A stretch of 64,000 nucleotides of DNA. Origin: Panaeolus papilionaceus (Eukaryota; Basidiomycota; Agaricomycetes; Agaricales). The DNA lies in NCBI GenBank assembly GCA_015501605.1, contig JADNRZ010000008.1, forward strand, positions 372,001 to 436,000. Direction: 5' to 3'. This document shows, one piece after another, positions 1 to 12,500 of this stretch; the first letter of the stretch is position 1, and each line of letters opens with the position of its first letter. Below the pieces are notes generated by a model. The model was not told where the DNA came from, ran no database searches, and worked only from the letters and a program-made list of their open reading frames with translations. A program made the position numbers and the translations under genes.

Positions 1-564
1 GAAGAAACTGACAGCGTATGACATCTTCAATGCGCTTGCATTCCCCACACCGTCCAATACCCTCACTTTAATTCCACTCTGCCTGATTAAGCTTTGGAAC
101 TTTCGGAGTCCTGCCTCATTCTGTGGATCTGCCGACCCATAAATCGTTGGGGAGTAAGATCCAGAAGGTGGGCCACCTATGATACTTGCATCCACAAAGC
201 TAATAAGAGTATCGGCAAATAGTCCGGCGATGTTTTGAGTTGTGTCCACATTAACAGCGTTGCAATCTGCAAATACCAAAGGATTGGCGTTTGTCCTCCG
301 TTCAAGCTTCGACTCTACCAATAACTTGTTCGCAAATGAAACTGCATCACTAGGAGGGATGATGCTGAGGATAAGGTCGGCACTCTGGACAATCTCCGAC
401 CATGGCGAATCAATCATCCCTGCCTCTGTGGCACGTTTATGGGTTGCGTCTGAGCGGCCGTCCAAATTGGTAAGAACCCGATATCCTCCTTCAACGAGTT
501 TCTGCCCAACGCCGGCACCCATCGAACCCGCTGCGATGACTGCAATAATGGTCGGGTTGGTCAT
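1..564 (-). CDS. NAD(P)-binding dehydrogenase, 6-phosphogluconate dehydrogenase-like (partial)
   Basis: The reading frame stays open from an ATG at 564 to the window edge, about 188 codons, so the C-terminal part is missing. The N-terminus reads as a Rossmann fold with a dinucleotide-binding loop (IAAGSMGAGVG). It is followed by the serine/proline loop of beta-hydroxyacid dehydrogenases (LSIIPPSDAV) and a FVDASIIGGPP segment typical of the 6PGDH-like/DUF1932 subfamily. The last visible block (GNASALKMSYA) is the usual start of the helical C-terminal domain. An intron may begin at the GTCAGT near position 12. Family members reduce or oxidise small hydroxy acids with NAD(P); the substrate here cannot be told. 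The first glycine of the usual GxGxxG loop is alanine. Confidence 0.75.
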   Translation of the reverse strand, partial: MTNPTIIAVIAAGSMGAGVGQKLVEGGYRVLTNLDGRSDATHKRATEAGMIDSPWSEIVQSADLILSIIPPSDAVSFANKLLVESKLERRTNANPLVFADCNAVNVDTTQNIAGLFADTLISFVDASIIGGPPSGSYSPTIYGSADPQNEAGLRKFQSLIRQSGIKVRVLDGVGNASALKMSYAVSFF

Positions 565-921
565 CGTGTTGCGTACTTCTATTAGTTCGTGAGAGTCGGA
601 TGCAAGGCAGTCGATGCACCCATGTTCTTTTCCTGCGGGTCTGACATTGCATTAAAATGGAACAATTGCGTGATATGATAACCACACGAGCATGCTTCTA
701 AGTGCTATAGTACCCTTACAGTGCGTTAAAGCAATATATGCCCTACGATTGAACCCGACGTATGATACAAAGGTCATATAGTAGGTGCGTGTCAGAATAA
801 CCGCTAATTATACTTTTCCATCGCGCATAGTGAGTAGCAGGGGTTGACTCATAATCGTGAGTGTCTAGAACCGGCCACCTCTTGGAAAATGATTTGTCGT
901 CGAGATTCGACCTTGAGTTGC
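565..921. other. Intergenic region between two minus-strand genes
   Basis: This holds the upstream region of the dehydrogenase and the 3' end of the UCH37 gene. I see no further gene. Short ORFs here are overlapping shadows. Confidence 0.6.
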
Positions 922-2147
922 TTAATCTTCGTCCATGTCCTCTCCACGTGCTTTCTGCCTTTCTATTCTCTCTTTCATAGCTTTTCGTGCACTCTCCTCA
1001 GCAGGAGCCAATTTCCCGGACTTTGCGAGGGCAAGCAGCAAAGCCTGAACCAAACCGACATGGTTATGTCGACGCAAGCTATTCTCGAACTGCAAAAGCA
1101 CAACATAAGACAAATACTGCGCGATTAACGGGAGAATTTAGACTCACAGCCCAACGCTCTCTCTTGGAATTCTCATTCGCGATCTTGGATAGGATATCTC
1201 CTGCAGATGCAGAATCCCCGATACTCTGACATTGTTCTAATTGAGTCTGCAATGAGGGCAGTGGGTCGTCCCGCAGTGCAAGTAGGCTGAATTCCAACTG
1301 TGGGTGTCATTAATAAGACAACTGGTAGCGCTCAAGATTCATCAAAAAGGCTGCGCACCGATCCAACGGGGTAAGTGTTTATACGAGCTTCAATCGCTTC
1401 TCTGTGACAGAAGTCAGATAAACAATCCGACACGAGGCCTTGCGAGGCTGTACAAACCTTGCAACTTTTAACCAGCCTTCACCAGACTCCTCAAATGCTC
1501 CGTGCCGGAGGGCATGTGGCTGGAGTCCATCAAGCTCATATACAGCACCCATAATCGGGGTGTAAACCACAAAGTGATAAGCGTCCTCTGTCTTTTTAGG
1601 AAGGTCGAGTCCATCCAACGAGAAAGCACTGGGTGGTGATAACGCGTTGTGCATTTCTCGAAGCCAATCAGAACCTGTAATGACCAAGCCTCGTGTTTGG
1701 GGATCCATTCCCGTGGAGAACTGAAGTAACTCGGCCAGTTGAGAACCCGTTGGCAATGAAGGGATGTTTCCTAGTGCGTTTAGCACGGCCAGTGTTGCAC
1801 AGGCATTGTTTACAACCTGATGAGCAAAGAATCCGGCAAAGTCTGGATCACTAGTTCCAGCCTTCTGGGAGGGTTCACTGCCGGAGGTTGTGGGTATCCA
1901 TTTGAACAAAAAGATAAGTGCCCGAAGAGGTTGTAATGCAGCTAAAGAGTCCGCATCGAGCGAATATAGGTCATCTACAATCATAGGTACACCTAAAGAT
2001 TTTAGCAACTCGCTTTATGAGCGCCGAGCCAAAGTAAAATCCAATAAGAAAGTTGTTTGAAAAACGGATTCACGATAGAACCTACGTGAATACACCTGGA
2101 TCAGATTCCGTGAGTTGCCAACCACTCGTTTCGTCATCAACTGACAT
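922..2147 (-). CDS. Ubiquitin C-terminal hydrolase UCH37/UCHL5 family
   Basis: Five exons (2147-2086, 2012-1458, 1401-1359, 1297-1148, 1089-922) join into a protein of about 313 residues, the usual UCH37 size. The N-terminus (GWQLTESDPGVFTELL) matches the family start. The peptidase C12 domain carries the catalytic cysteine in NNACATLAVLNAL, the histidine in AYHFVVY and the aspartate in ELDGLQ. The C-terminal ULD-type tail contains RRHNHVGL, as in homologs that dock on the proteasome through Rpn13. By family it trims ubiquitin chains at the 19S proteasome; in animals it also binds INO80. The C-terminus is rich in K, E and R. Every splice junction restores the expected family sequence, so the model is firm. 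Confidence 0.92.
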
Positions 2148-2341
2148 TTTTCGAAGAAAAGATAAACAGCTATATAGTAGGAGGATATTAGGCGTTCAAG
2201 ATAGAAGTCGGTCCCTGTGACGCGTCCATTCAATATCTCAAGATGTTATTGTCCTGTGATTTAAGCACGAACAAACAACTGACAAGCACAACGCGCTTAA
2301 TGTGCCCATCAAAATCAACTTTGATTCTGGACCAACAAGTC

Positions 2342-2749
2342 ATGGACTCTGCGGCAAACGGTACTGGCTCACCAACCAATCTCTCAGATCCCAAGGCTGT
2401 CAATCGTGCTAAGTTTGAACTCGAACTCGAATTTGTTCAGGCTCTGGCGAACCCGTTCTATCTGCATTCTCTGGCGCAGCAAAATATTCTGGAACAGCCT
2501 GCTTTCATCAACTTCTTGCGATACCTTCTCTACTTCAAAGAAAAGGACTATGCTCGCTTCATTCAGTGAGGCATCTTCTTTTATGCACATATGGCACTGC
2601 ATTGATCTACATACTCGCCAAGCTATCCCCATGCTCTACATCACCTCGAGTTACTCCAGCATGCTCAGTTCCGGTCTATGATGAAAAAGGACGAGTTTCT
2701 CAGAGAGTACCTGCATCAAAAGCAATTTGATCACTGGCGAACTTGGTGA
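2342..2749 (+). CDS. MED31: Mediator complex subunit 31
   Basis: Two exons (2342-2565, 2623-2749) give 116 residues. The SOH1/MED31 fold is plain: FELELEFVQALANPFYL, then LLYFKEKDYARF, then a second block YPHALHHLELLQHAQFR and a C-terminal HWRTW. MED31 sits in the middle module of Mediator next to MED7 and supports RNA polymerase II transcription. An in-frame ATG also exists at 2243, but the family has a short N-terminus, so 2342 is preferred. The gene is divergent from UCH37, with about 195 bp between start codons, so the two likely share a promoter region. Confidence 0.92.
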
Positions 2750-2859
2750 ATTTTTTCATATAAATGGTTACGCAAGAAAAGTTTTACCGACATTGCCCCA
2801 AAACTATGCACTCTTTTCTCAACAGGAGGGAGCCCTCAAAGACCAATCCTGCCAACCCT

Positions 2860-3720
2860 GAAGCCATGTCAGGCAGTGATGCCGGTCCAAAGCCTACGAG
2901 CGCGTTTTCGGGATAAAAACCCCCTCTTATATCCGTGGAGTCATCGTCATCTCACTTGATCATCCAGAGGGTGGGCAACGGGTCCAACTTAGTGTTTCAC
3001 CGGGTTTCCATGGTTGACATGAGTGACGTTAGCAAGCTTGTGGAGCGTTCACAGGTGTAGATCTCTCTGATGCGGCAGGAACCTGTTCCTGGAGTCCTAC
3101 ACCTATTTTGACGGGCAGGCGGACCAAAGAGTGGGTTGAGATTCGCTCCATTATTTGAATTTCTTACCAGTATCTGTGACACTCAAATATTTATCTTGGT
3201 TGTGAGTTACAAACCACAACAATTTGTCATCAAGGCAGTTTAATCTTCGGTGTCTGGACACCGTTCGAATCGTCAAAAACCAGCCTGCGCATCAGAAGTT
3301 TTTCAAAAGCTGTTGAAATTATGTTGCGGAGTGTTTGATTTGAGAACATATTTTAAATTGTCTATGGTGCTTCTTTTCAGCCTTACTTCGCCCGCTCGCA
3401 GCTCATCACATATCCGTACAAGGTACACATCATACTGCCTCAAGACGCACCTTCAAAGAATCAAATCTGGGGCACGTCGTTTGACAGGTTGTATTCACGA
3501 GTTGGAGTGATACATATATCTGGGCTTATGTCGGCCATGAATCGATCATCGGTGCAGTGTGTTGTCCAATATGGTTTGTTACAATCAATTGCTCTCCATC
3601 CACAAGACAACATGTCGAATTGATATCAATGAAGGTTTTCTGAACCATGGGATTTATGTGCCTTGCTCTTGGATTTGTGTAGTGCGTCGTGAGGACACTG
3701 TTAAAAATGGTGGTTGGTTC
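2860..3720 (+). other. Coding-like fragments of an unrecognised or decayed gene
   Basis: Several stretches read like real protein but lie in different frames. One runs from about 2880 (AYERVFGIKTPSYIRGV, then HPEGGQRVQLSVSPG); a second resumes near 3055 after a possible 52-nt intron (VDLSDAAGTCSW, then GRRTKEWVEIRSII). A third, near 3250-3345, holds FGVWTPFESSKTS and SKAVEIMLRSV. A fourth follows a good acceptor at 3379 (QPYFARSQLITYPYK, QIWGTSFDRLYSRVGV, VVQYGLLQSIALHPQDN) and then runs into stops near 3615. I do not recognise the family. It may be a multi-exon gene I cannot fully resolve, or a degenerating copy. No complete start-to-stop model was found. Confidence 0.3.
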
Positions 3721-3991
3721 CTATCAACCCTGTGCCGCAAGGGTACAAACGAGTGATGATGATAACTCTATTATATGCAAGTACGGGAAAGGATCGTGAA
3801 GTGTAGCATTGAGTGTCTTCAATGTCAGTTATCAGGGGACGTTGTGATGACACCAGTAATGACCCCGGCTTGGCTCCAGTGCAAACAACAGCGTCCACGT
3901 CTTCATGTTAATATTATGTGACTGTAACTCAACTGTAATTATTCCCACACTGCAATACCGCACTCTCCTCCAACCTCCATCCTCATGGATC

Positions 3992-5851
3992 ATGGAACGC
4001 ACACATCATAATAATACCGCTGTCTCCGAGCAGGAGCTGACAGAACCCCTTACTCTTAATTCAAGGACATCCTATGATCAAGATATACCCTATACTTCGC
4101 TTAATGAGGGCGTCCATTTGGCGTCTGTAGCAGAAAAGAGGCACCTTTGGTGGAGGAATGCAATCATAAATACCCTATTTATTGCCTCATGGTGGGTTAA
4201 TTGCTTCTCCTTTATTGTTCAATACAAAGTTCGTTTACTTTGTTATTTCTTTATTTTTTGTGATATAGGTTCTTCTTTGCCACCATTTTGTCCGTATACA
4301 ACAAATGGATGTTTTCTGCATCACATTTCGGGTTCCCTGCGCCACTCTTCGTGACGACAATGCACATGTTTGTGCAGTTTTCTATGGCAGCTGTGTTGCG
4401 AAGACTATGGCCAAAAAAGTTCAAGTCGAAAGGAAATCCTTCCGGCAAGGATTACGCGTGTGTTGTTCTCCTATGTTAATACCGCCTGACATCTGGTCGT
4501 TGTAACCAGATTTTAACATTCATGGACAGAACTAAGGCAGTACCTACTGCCATTGCGACCGGAATGGACATTGGCTTATCCAACCTCTCGCTGAAAACAA
4601 TTACTCTATCATTCTATAGTGCGTTTTTGCTTCCAAGATTCTGCATTTCACAGATAATGACACGGCAATATCGGGAATTCAGCGATGTGCAAGTCATCAT
4701 CTCTTATTTTTGTACTGCTCTTCGCATTTCTATTCCGGCTAGAAGTATTTTCATGGCGCCTCGTGGCAGTTATATTGCTCATTTTCTCCGGTGTCGTCCT
4801 CATGGTCGCCACCGAGGCACATTTTGTGTTAGAAGGCCTTATTCTCGTGCTCAGTGCGAGTGCTCTCGGTGGTTTGCGATGGAGTTTAACACAAGTGCTA
4901 CTCAAAAATAAAAAGATGGGTATGGATAATCCGGCGTCTACAATTTTCTGGCTATCACCTTGTATGGGGTTGTCTTTGGGGGTTGTCAGCGCTATTATCG
5001 AAAATTGGGCATCGATATTTCGATCCGAATTTTTCAAAGGAGCCTCGCAAATTTTTGCGACGATATTCTACCTTACTGCTCCTGGCGTTATTGCGTTCTG
5101 CATGGTGATGAGCGAGTTTTAGTACGTTTGAACTGCTACTTTCAAAGGAAACAAGGAGACATTAACCGACACGGCTATGAATAGCATAATTCAGAGGACA
5201 GGTGTAGTGCCGATGTCGATAGCCGGGATCGCAAAAGAAGTATCGACAATCCTAATTTCGACGTGGTTTTTTGGGGACAAGCTTACTTGGGTCAATGCTC
5301 TCGGAGTCAGCATTACAATATGCGGTGAGTTGCGGAATGTATTGAAACTGAATCGGGCGGAGACTGACCGGAGGAATAGGTATTGGGCTCTTCACACACC
5401 ATAAATATCGCAAGTCGATGGAGTCGACTGTTCCCCTGGATGCTCATGGCAATCCTATTTTGGATGAGGACGAGTCACTTGGTCCATTTGGAGATAGAAC
5501 TGGCTCTATGGAAGAGGAGGAAAGGATACCACTAACTTCAGCTGCTCATAGGGAAGGCAACGTTGACGAAGTAAGTTGATATGGATTAGTTTTTTTCGGG
5601 TTTCAAGGTGTGAATAATCGGGCGGCAAGCTGACGAGTTGTTTATAGGAGAGCGGGCCGACAGATATATTGCTAAGTAAAGGGAAACAAGATCAGATGGA
5701 CCGAGTCGGTGACTGCAGAGAAGAAGCAGCAGCTTCGTTTCAAAGGACCTCCGGAGACAGCGGGCAGGCAGGGTATCACGATCTCAGTAATGGAGGGGAA
5801 ACAGCGAGTGGAACGGTCGCATCAAATGTGACGACAGGGTGGAAAGCATAA
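3992..5851 (+). CDS. Triose-phosphate/nucleotide-sugar transporter family protein (SLC35C2/YMD8-like)
   Basis: About seven exons join into a polytopic membrane protein. Exon 1 is 3992-4191; later junctions lie near 4269, 4536, 4682, 5192, 5379 and 5649. Signature blocks are SVYNKWMFSASHFGFPAPL, VPTAIATGMDIGLSNLSL, SFYTMCKSSSLIFVLLFAF and RTGVVPMSIAGIAKEV. These place it in the TPT/DUF250 part of the drug/metabolite transporter superfamily, with ten expected membrane segments. Both termini are polar: a roughly 50-residue N-tail and a long acidic, serine-rich C-tail after the last helix (EEEERIPLTS). Homologs sit in Golgi or ER membranes and exchange sugar phosphates or nucleotide sugars; the substrate is not inferable. 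Confidence 0.88.
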
Positions 5852-6778
5852 GTCGAGTAGTTTCAGGATAGAGATTTGAATTCAGTGGGATTGAGAAGTC
5901 ATATTTGGGAAGTCGAATTAGAAAGGATAAGGGAGCGCGCTCAGTTAACATCAGGTCGTGACGCGTTGACGCAGCCGAGGAGTACTTATACATCGAGGTC
6001 ACGGCGTAGAGCGAACTTGTGTCTCCATTTGTAAATGAGAGATGAATCATAAATGATGGGAATAGTTTTAAGCACATACTTAAGTAGTAACGATGCGTCA
6101 GTTTGATTTGTTTTATTTTTTATAAGAGATACTATTATATTATTTTGTATAGATTTAAAGTAAATTTAAAGGGGTGTTTGTTGAAGAAATTCGGGGCGAG
6201 CAGGCGTGGGTGCAGAGTCTATGGGTTCCGAATCGGCATAAGAAACCCGCGGTGATGTGGGAAAGCACGTGGAGCAAGTGAATGACCTGGAACGCGTCGG
6301 GCCAAGACGCGCGCCTGGAGCGACGGACTGCGGTGATGGAGGACAACTTACTTAACAACGGCGCAAAAAGGGATCCACAACTCTTAACAATTTGTCAGCT
6401 AAACAGGGTAATCAACAGGTTGACAACTGAAAAGAAAAAAAGAAAAGGGAAAAAAAAGTTTTTCTGGGGTCTTGATGGATTGATGTGTTCCGAACGCGTT
6501 GGATTGTGTTTGAATTCGTTGGGTATGATCATGTGGAAAAGTACAAAATAAGCGAAAAGTAAAATAGTGAAAAAAGTTGACGTAAATTTGAGTTCATAAA
6601 GTAATAATATATAATAAATTTTATTTGTTTTTGTGAGCATGATTGCATCTATTTAGGTGCAATTTCGATCGGATCTGTTGAATACCTCGTACTCATTATT
6701 TCGAATGTTTGTGTAAACACTTCCTTTAAAAGACGTCCTCTACCATAATCTGTCATCCCTCTCTCTCCCAATATCATC
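5852..6778. other. AT-rich intergenic region
   Basis: No gene is seen. The stretch from about 6080 to 6640 has AT-rich runs and poly-A/T tracts. It holds the 3' end of the transporter gene and the promoter of the Zn2Cys6 gene, with a pyrimidine-rich tract just before its start codon. Confidence 0.55.
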
Positions 6779-8341
6779 ATGGACGATACTTTTCAATTCA
6801 TCATAGAATCCCCTCAACACTCTACTGGTCATAAGAAACGTCCTCGTCTTGTTACTTCTTGTGATAACTGGTTAATATTTTTTCTCTGCTTTTTTAATAT
6901 TAAAATCATTTTACTCATCGCCACTAATATCTCTATAGTCGTTTGAAGAAGATAAAATGTCTTCAACCTTCACCAGAAACAAAATGCGAAGCTTGCAAGG
7001 CTGCAAAAATTCCTTGTCGTTTCAGAGATAGAGAGAGATATTTTGCCGAGAGAAGCAGAGCTATAGCAGGTCCTAACTCGAGCTCTTATGCCTCTGAACT
7101 CAGGTACGCCACGCGACAAAATATCTTTTCCCCCTTGGTCAAATTCTAACATTTCTCCGTAGGCCAGAGCCCCATGCAGCACTTGATGCCTTTTCGGTGG
7201 CGTCAGGTTCATCCAGTCCTTCACTCTCTTCTCAATCCGATCCTCGATCCAACTCTCATTCTCCCAAAGCAAGCGGTATGGTCTCCGCAGATATAGAAAA
7301 TTCAGTTCGTTATGCTCCATATCCCGACTCTCGTCAGGTAATGGGTGCGTCTCACAAGTATGTCATTTTATATACACGTATTTTCAAACTCTTTCGAATC
7401 TTATGTTGACTTAGACACTCCGCTTCTCTGTCGTCCACCAGAAGTAATGGTGTCCCATCCTATCCGTATCCTCAGTCCCCCCAAATCTTACAATATCCAA
7501 CTAATACACGCAACTCTTACCAACCCGACCAACGCGCACTCCATTTATTCGATGAGAGTCATCAACGGCCCCACCCACAATTGATGCCAACTTTTATCCA
7601 GCTATTTTTCCAGCACCACGGTTCAGAATTTGCTTTCCTAACTTATCAAGACGTTCTTGCCGACTTTTGGGAACACACTCTGTCTGCTGTTCTCGCCAAT
7701 TGTATCGCCGCCATGGCAGTAAAGTACGTTAACTCCCTCGGATTTTTTTTAAAATATTGCACCTGGTCTAACCCTAAATTGATAAGGCACTCTCATCTGC
7801 CCGAACTTACCGCTCGTGATCTCCACAATGTCGCAGAGAATTACATAGACATCGCCAAGGTCGGTTGCTTCAAGCACATCACCGCCCGTACATAACACAC
7901 GACGACTGACACTTCAACCCTTAGAATCTGTTGAGTTCCGTCGTCCACACCCCTTCTTTGGATACCCTACATTCTCTCATGCTTGTGTGCTGGTTTGAAC
8001 ACAATCATCATCGCCTTCCTGGTGCGTTTCTATTCAGACTTTGAGCTTCGAACCGAATTGACTTGAAGGCGTTGATCCAGGGTTCCGGAATTACTACGCA
8101 ATGGCGAGCAAAATGGCCGCTGACCTCGGCCTTACCGACGCCCACAGTACTGAAATGTATTCTACCAGCAGTGAATATGAGCGCAATCGTAGACGCACAA
8201 CTTGGACTGGAATGGTTCAATTACATATGACTTATAATTCTTGTGAGTGCACATACCCTTTCTCGATCGTGCCCCCTTTTTTCCTGCCATCTCTTCATTT
8301 CACTAATGACAGCTTCGGTTCTTTTTACAGTCCGCTCATAG
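6779..8341 (+). CDS. Zn2Cys6 fungal transcription factor (short form)
   Basis: At least seven exons. The binuclear zinc cluster lies at about residues 28-57: CDNCRLKKIKC, eight residues, then CEAC and a final cysteine six residues later. An intron splits the second cysteine codon (donor near 6870, acceptor near 6940). A serine-rich linker follows, then a PTFIQLFFQHHGSEFAFL block and a FRNYYAMASKMAADLGL block that match the start of the fungal-specific TF domain. After the last predicted intron (donor 8243) the frame stops at 8341 with either candidate acceptor. The regulatory domain therefore ends right after the RRRTTWTGMVQLHM segment and lacks the long C-terminal half common in this family. 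Nuclear DNA-binding role by family; targets unknown. Confidence 0.75.
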
Positions 8342-9763
8342 ACGCCTTTCTTCGCCTTATACATCATTCTAATTGTTCCCCTTCGGCATGGACACATACA
8401 CATTGGGCATCCCATATATTCTGTTTATATTTCGTCGCAGTATTCTCTAGTATAATCATTGTTAATTTCGTACTAAAGTATCGGAAAGTTTTCCTTCTTG
8501 CTTGACATTCCTATAGGAACGTTGAGATCTTTCTTTTTTATTATTATTGCCTTTGTTGTCTTAATTCCTCTGTAGCAGGTTTCTACAGACCTAACGAAGG
8601 CACTGGGATGTTGTTGTTATGGCTGCTGCAGCTGAGGAGATGGGGTTGGGTGGTGCAATGCTTACCTATCCCGGAAGCATCGGATGATGTACCTACATAG
8701 TGAGTGATATTAATAATGGCACAGCTTGCTGAAACATGGGACTTGAAGTCGGCTCAGAAGGCAACTTCTCTTTTTTTTCTTTCGTTTTGGGAACATTGGC
8801 CGCAAGCTGTTTGAGGAAGGCTCAAGCCTCCGAAACTCTATATTCTATAAATATAGACCATGCGACCCGCGCAGTACATACGCCAACGAATGATATGTTG
8901 TTCCTGGAAGAGCGTTTGACGGATGGCAGATCATGAGAATAGTGGTGATTTTGTCGTTCCTTGACGATTGTTGAGGTAGGCTAAGGTTGAGATTGGGAGG
9001 CTTGTGTCAAGGTTGAGATGACTCTTTACCTGTAATCAGTCAAGAGCGGGTTTTTTTCGGATCGGCACAGTTTACGTGAGAAGATGACAAGAGCCACCCA
9101 TCGGGCACGTGGGATTGGGTGTCACCATCAAAAATTGCCTTTTTCCTCTTCTTTTGGGTCCAATTCAATTCAACTACGACATACAGGACACGATCTGATT
9201 CCGCTACTATTTATCCTCCAAAACTGGTCATATTGAACTGGAACTGACTTGATTAGATTTACTGAGATATTTATCAACCTTTTTTCGTTTTTTTTTGTTT
9301 TTGTTTTTCTGACATGAACAGGGTTTTATAGATTGGGTCTGGTCTCTTAATCACCTGTTTAACGATGAAACACTACATAGACATCACAAGTCCCAGGCTA
9401 CCAAGGCCGCTCAATTCCCAAATTATATTGCACACTGCAAGGCGCCAGCAGTAGTCGACACTTGGCAGTTTTACAGGCTGACATCCGATCTCCACTAAAT
9501 ACACTCCTACCATGGTCCACATGCAACCGTCATAATTTCCATCAACTATTCCCCACGACCTAACATCGGAACGGCTTCGAATAGAACACGGCCACCCTGA
9601 CAAAGGATTCAATCCTTTGTTTCATGATCATGCTTGATGCTAACCCAACATTCTGCGCCGCCTTAACTTCATCATTGTAAATGTGCACTGCTCAAAGTTA
9701 TTGACGACGATTACTCTGGACCACATATACCCTTGAGCTGTTACTACTCATCTTATCCCAGTG
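8342..9763. other. Intergenic region, 1.4 kb
   Basis: I see no supportable gene. ORFs of 60-80 codons occur on both strands without family features or credible splice sites. T-rich tracts occur near 9270-9310. Confidence 0.5.
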
Positions 9764-12008
9764 ATGAGCACCCCACAAGACGCCTACACCGTCGCTGCCT
9801 ACTTGCGCATCACGTCAATTGCAGTAGCACTTTACGAGTGAGTCTTGAGCTTAAACAGCTCCCCAGATGCTGTGGAAAGAAGCTCAGAACCGCTGACTGA
9901 AGCAACATGTGCTCCCTATCGTGCATCGTCACTGTTCTTCTCGATCCACCTTCTTGGTGAAATCCTCCGGGGTTCGAACAGCTATCTGGAAACTCAACCT
10001 ACTACCTTTCGATTTTACAAAGAGCATTGGCGGCCTCGAAGAGTGACGTGAGTTCTGCCTTGATTTGACAACGACCCAGAGAGAGAGATCATGGCTAAAA
10101 TTGATAAACTCTCAGCATCTCCTTCATCTTATTTATCCTTCTTCGGTGGGTCCCGCTTCTGGCTCAATTTGACGCAGGATACGAATATCATCCACAGATT
10201 TATGAGCATCTGCACCTTGACCGTCAGCAGTGTATGTACTTCTTCTCTGCATCATTATTTGGTGCCCCCCCCTTAACCGCAAGATGTGGATAGCTGACTG
10301 CAACGGATCTTAGGTGGGTTTCTTCTACGGCGGATTTACCCAAAAAACATGTAATCAGTTCTATCTGGTGCCTCCATCCTTCAAAGGTGGGAACTGTTAC
10401 GAAAAATGGCTCCTATGACCTACATTTCAATCTTGATCTCTCTTCATAACAGTATTACAGGCCATGGTTTCACAGGCCATCCTGGGAGTGCGGTGAGTCT
10501 CTGCGTCATATTTCTTCCAAACGACATCTGTCATACCCGAATTCCATCACTAATAAGCTCGGTTTTCTCGCGCAGTGCCTTTAACCTATCGAGGAGATCA
10601 AAATATGTCGGCTGGTGCACTTTGGCCTTGTATTTCACGGCAACGATTGTAAGCGCCCTCTCGGTTCCTATACTTTGGTAAATGAAGCGTTAAGCAGTAT
10701 TCGTGAACAGCTGCAATGGGTGACCACTTTATATGGTAGAGAACGTACGTCCTCGCCATTGCTAACATTTAATATAGCCAGAATACTGAAGAGGAGGCGT
10801 TAATAGCGCAAATTGGTGATGCATTGGGCCATGTGCGTTTTAATTCTGGAGTTAAATGTTAAAGCTGACATGGTCCTTGATCACAGGACAAGTGAGCTCA
10901 ATATTTTGGAAGTCCCTATGTATGCTTATCATTACGGGAATAGTTGTCGTGCCTTTAACCCCGTCAAAGTGCTTGGTGCTTGGATCTTCTATGCCATCGC
11001 AATCATCTATGATGTCCTTACCACAGGGACGTCCGTGTGGTATCTATTGAAGTACAAGCTCAAGACTACAAGCTCCGTGTAAGGGCTTCAGCTACCCTTT
11101 TTTTCTCGCGTGTTTCTGATCTATCCCGTTAATAGAATGACCAAGCTCACGCGAATGTAGGTCGTCCCTTCCAACCATCTATGTCGAGAGGGGTTTGGTA
11201 ATGATATGTACATGACATGTAGGATGCTGTATGATGGCCTTGGATACCTCGTCGTGCTCACGGGTAAATATGAATTCATACATGTCAAAGTTCAATATAG
11301 TTGGTTACTGATGGATATTTTCCATAGCTGCGAATATTTTGAACTTGGTTCTATACCGTACAAGTGCAGAAATTCAGGTTAGTCAGTTCTACATATGCGT
11401 TTCATCGAGCCATCTATCCTGACCACCGTCACCGTGACAAAACGTGTCCTGTTTTTCTCAGACCGCGGGGTGCGTATATTGAATTATTTTCCTCGAGAGC
11501 GTGTACTGATACCCCATCTAGATCATCCCTGGCATACTGCGTCTCGTGGATAATGTCCCAACGGCTTTTGATCCATCTTTACGGTATGTTCGCCTCCCAA
11601 CCCTGTTTCTACGAAAACCGTCAATGCAGTGCAAACCTGCGCTTGGTCGCGGCTCCACGGCCACTTTATTGTTTGCACATCATATTACTTGATTGTTACT
11701 GACTACCGCACGCCGCATCAGACGCCTCTCGAGAACGGCGCGCCGAGGAAAGCTACGACGCTGCTATTACAGTTACAAAGAACGTCACTTCGGCCCGAGA
11801 TGTGAACAGAGCCTTCAGGTCGCAATTCGATCGTAAAAGCTCGACCCAGCATTACGAGCTTACGCGACCAGAAACGGATATCGATCTCGGTCGAGAATCT
11901 GTACCCGAGGATGTTAGCGTACAAGTACGAATTGAGCGGACAGTGAGACTCAATCATCATACACGTACCTTTGAACTTGAGGATTATTCCCGAAGGAGCC
12001 GTAGATGA
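9764..12008 (+). CDS. DUF6533 domain membrane protein (first copy)
   Basis: Many short exons. The start MSTPQDAYTVAAYLRITS leads into the DUF6533 domain, a basidiomycete-enriched N-terminal membrane domain. Later exons give FRFYKEHWRPRRVTISFIL, ILLRWVPLLAQFD, a FNLSRRSKYVGWCTLALYF helix and a GAWIFYAIAIIYDVLTTG helix. The last exon is a hydrophilic tail with many R, D and E residues, ending at 12008. Six or seven membrane segments are likely. Function is not established for this family. Exon borders between 10100 and 10900 are uncertain because several exons are very small. A related gene lies at 48017-49386. Confidence 0.75.
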
Positions 12009-12500
12009 CCCTACGACATGGAACTTGGTTCAGGTATGTTGACGTTCAGGATTGGGGTACTTGCTTTGCATATCTATTCTTGAAATCTGACAACCTTCCC
12101 TAGAAATATACATAATATGTACAAGTCTATATTAGATCTCGAGGATATATTCGATAGCTAAATCTTTCTGTAATTTTAATTGTATTCAGGTTCGGGTCAG
12201 AAAGTATCAACAACTGGACTTTTGGATGGATAGCTAATTCTTGCCATGACAGCGCGAAAATGTGAATATCTTTGATTAAAAATACTCAGGTTGCTGCGGA
12301 CTTCAACCAACCATGCGTTTCCGACAAAAAAACCTTGAGAATCAAGAGCAAAATGTTCGCCCGAGCACCCCAGCAAAGGCAAGGCGCTCAAGGTTGCCGA
12401 CAACCGACACGAAGCACTGACGAATTAGAAATAACATTGACACAACCGCCGGTTATCCTTCAGTCGCTGAATAAATAATGAACAGACGTTGGGAACTGGA
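12009..12500. other. Convergent intergenic region
   Basis: This is the space between the 3' ends of the plus-strand DUF6533 gene and the minus-strand DUF218 gene. No gene is seen. Confidence 0.55.

Noticed and set aside
6395..6640. 81-codon minus-strand ORF rich in F, L and K
   Set aside because: A product of poly-A/T tracts in an AT-rich intergenic stretch.
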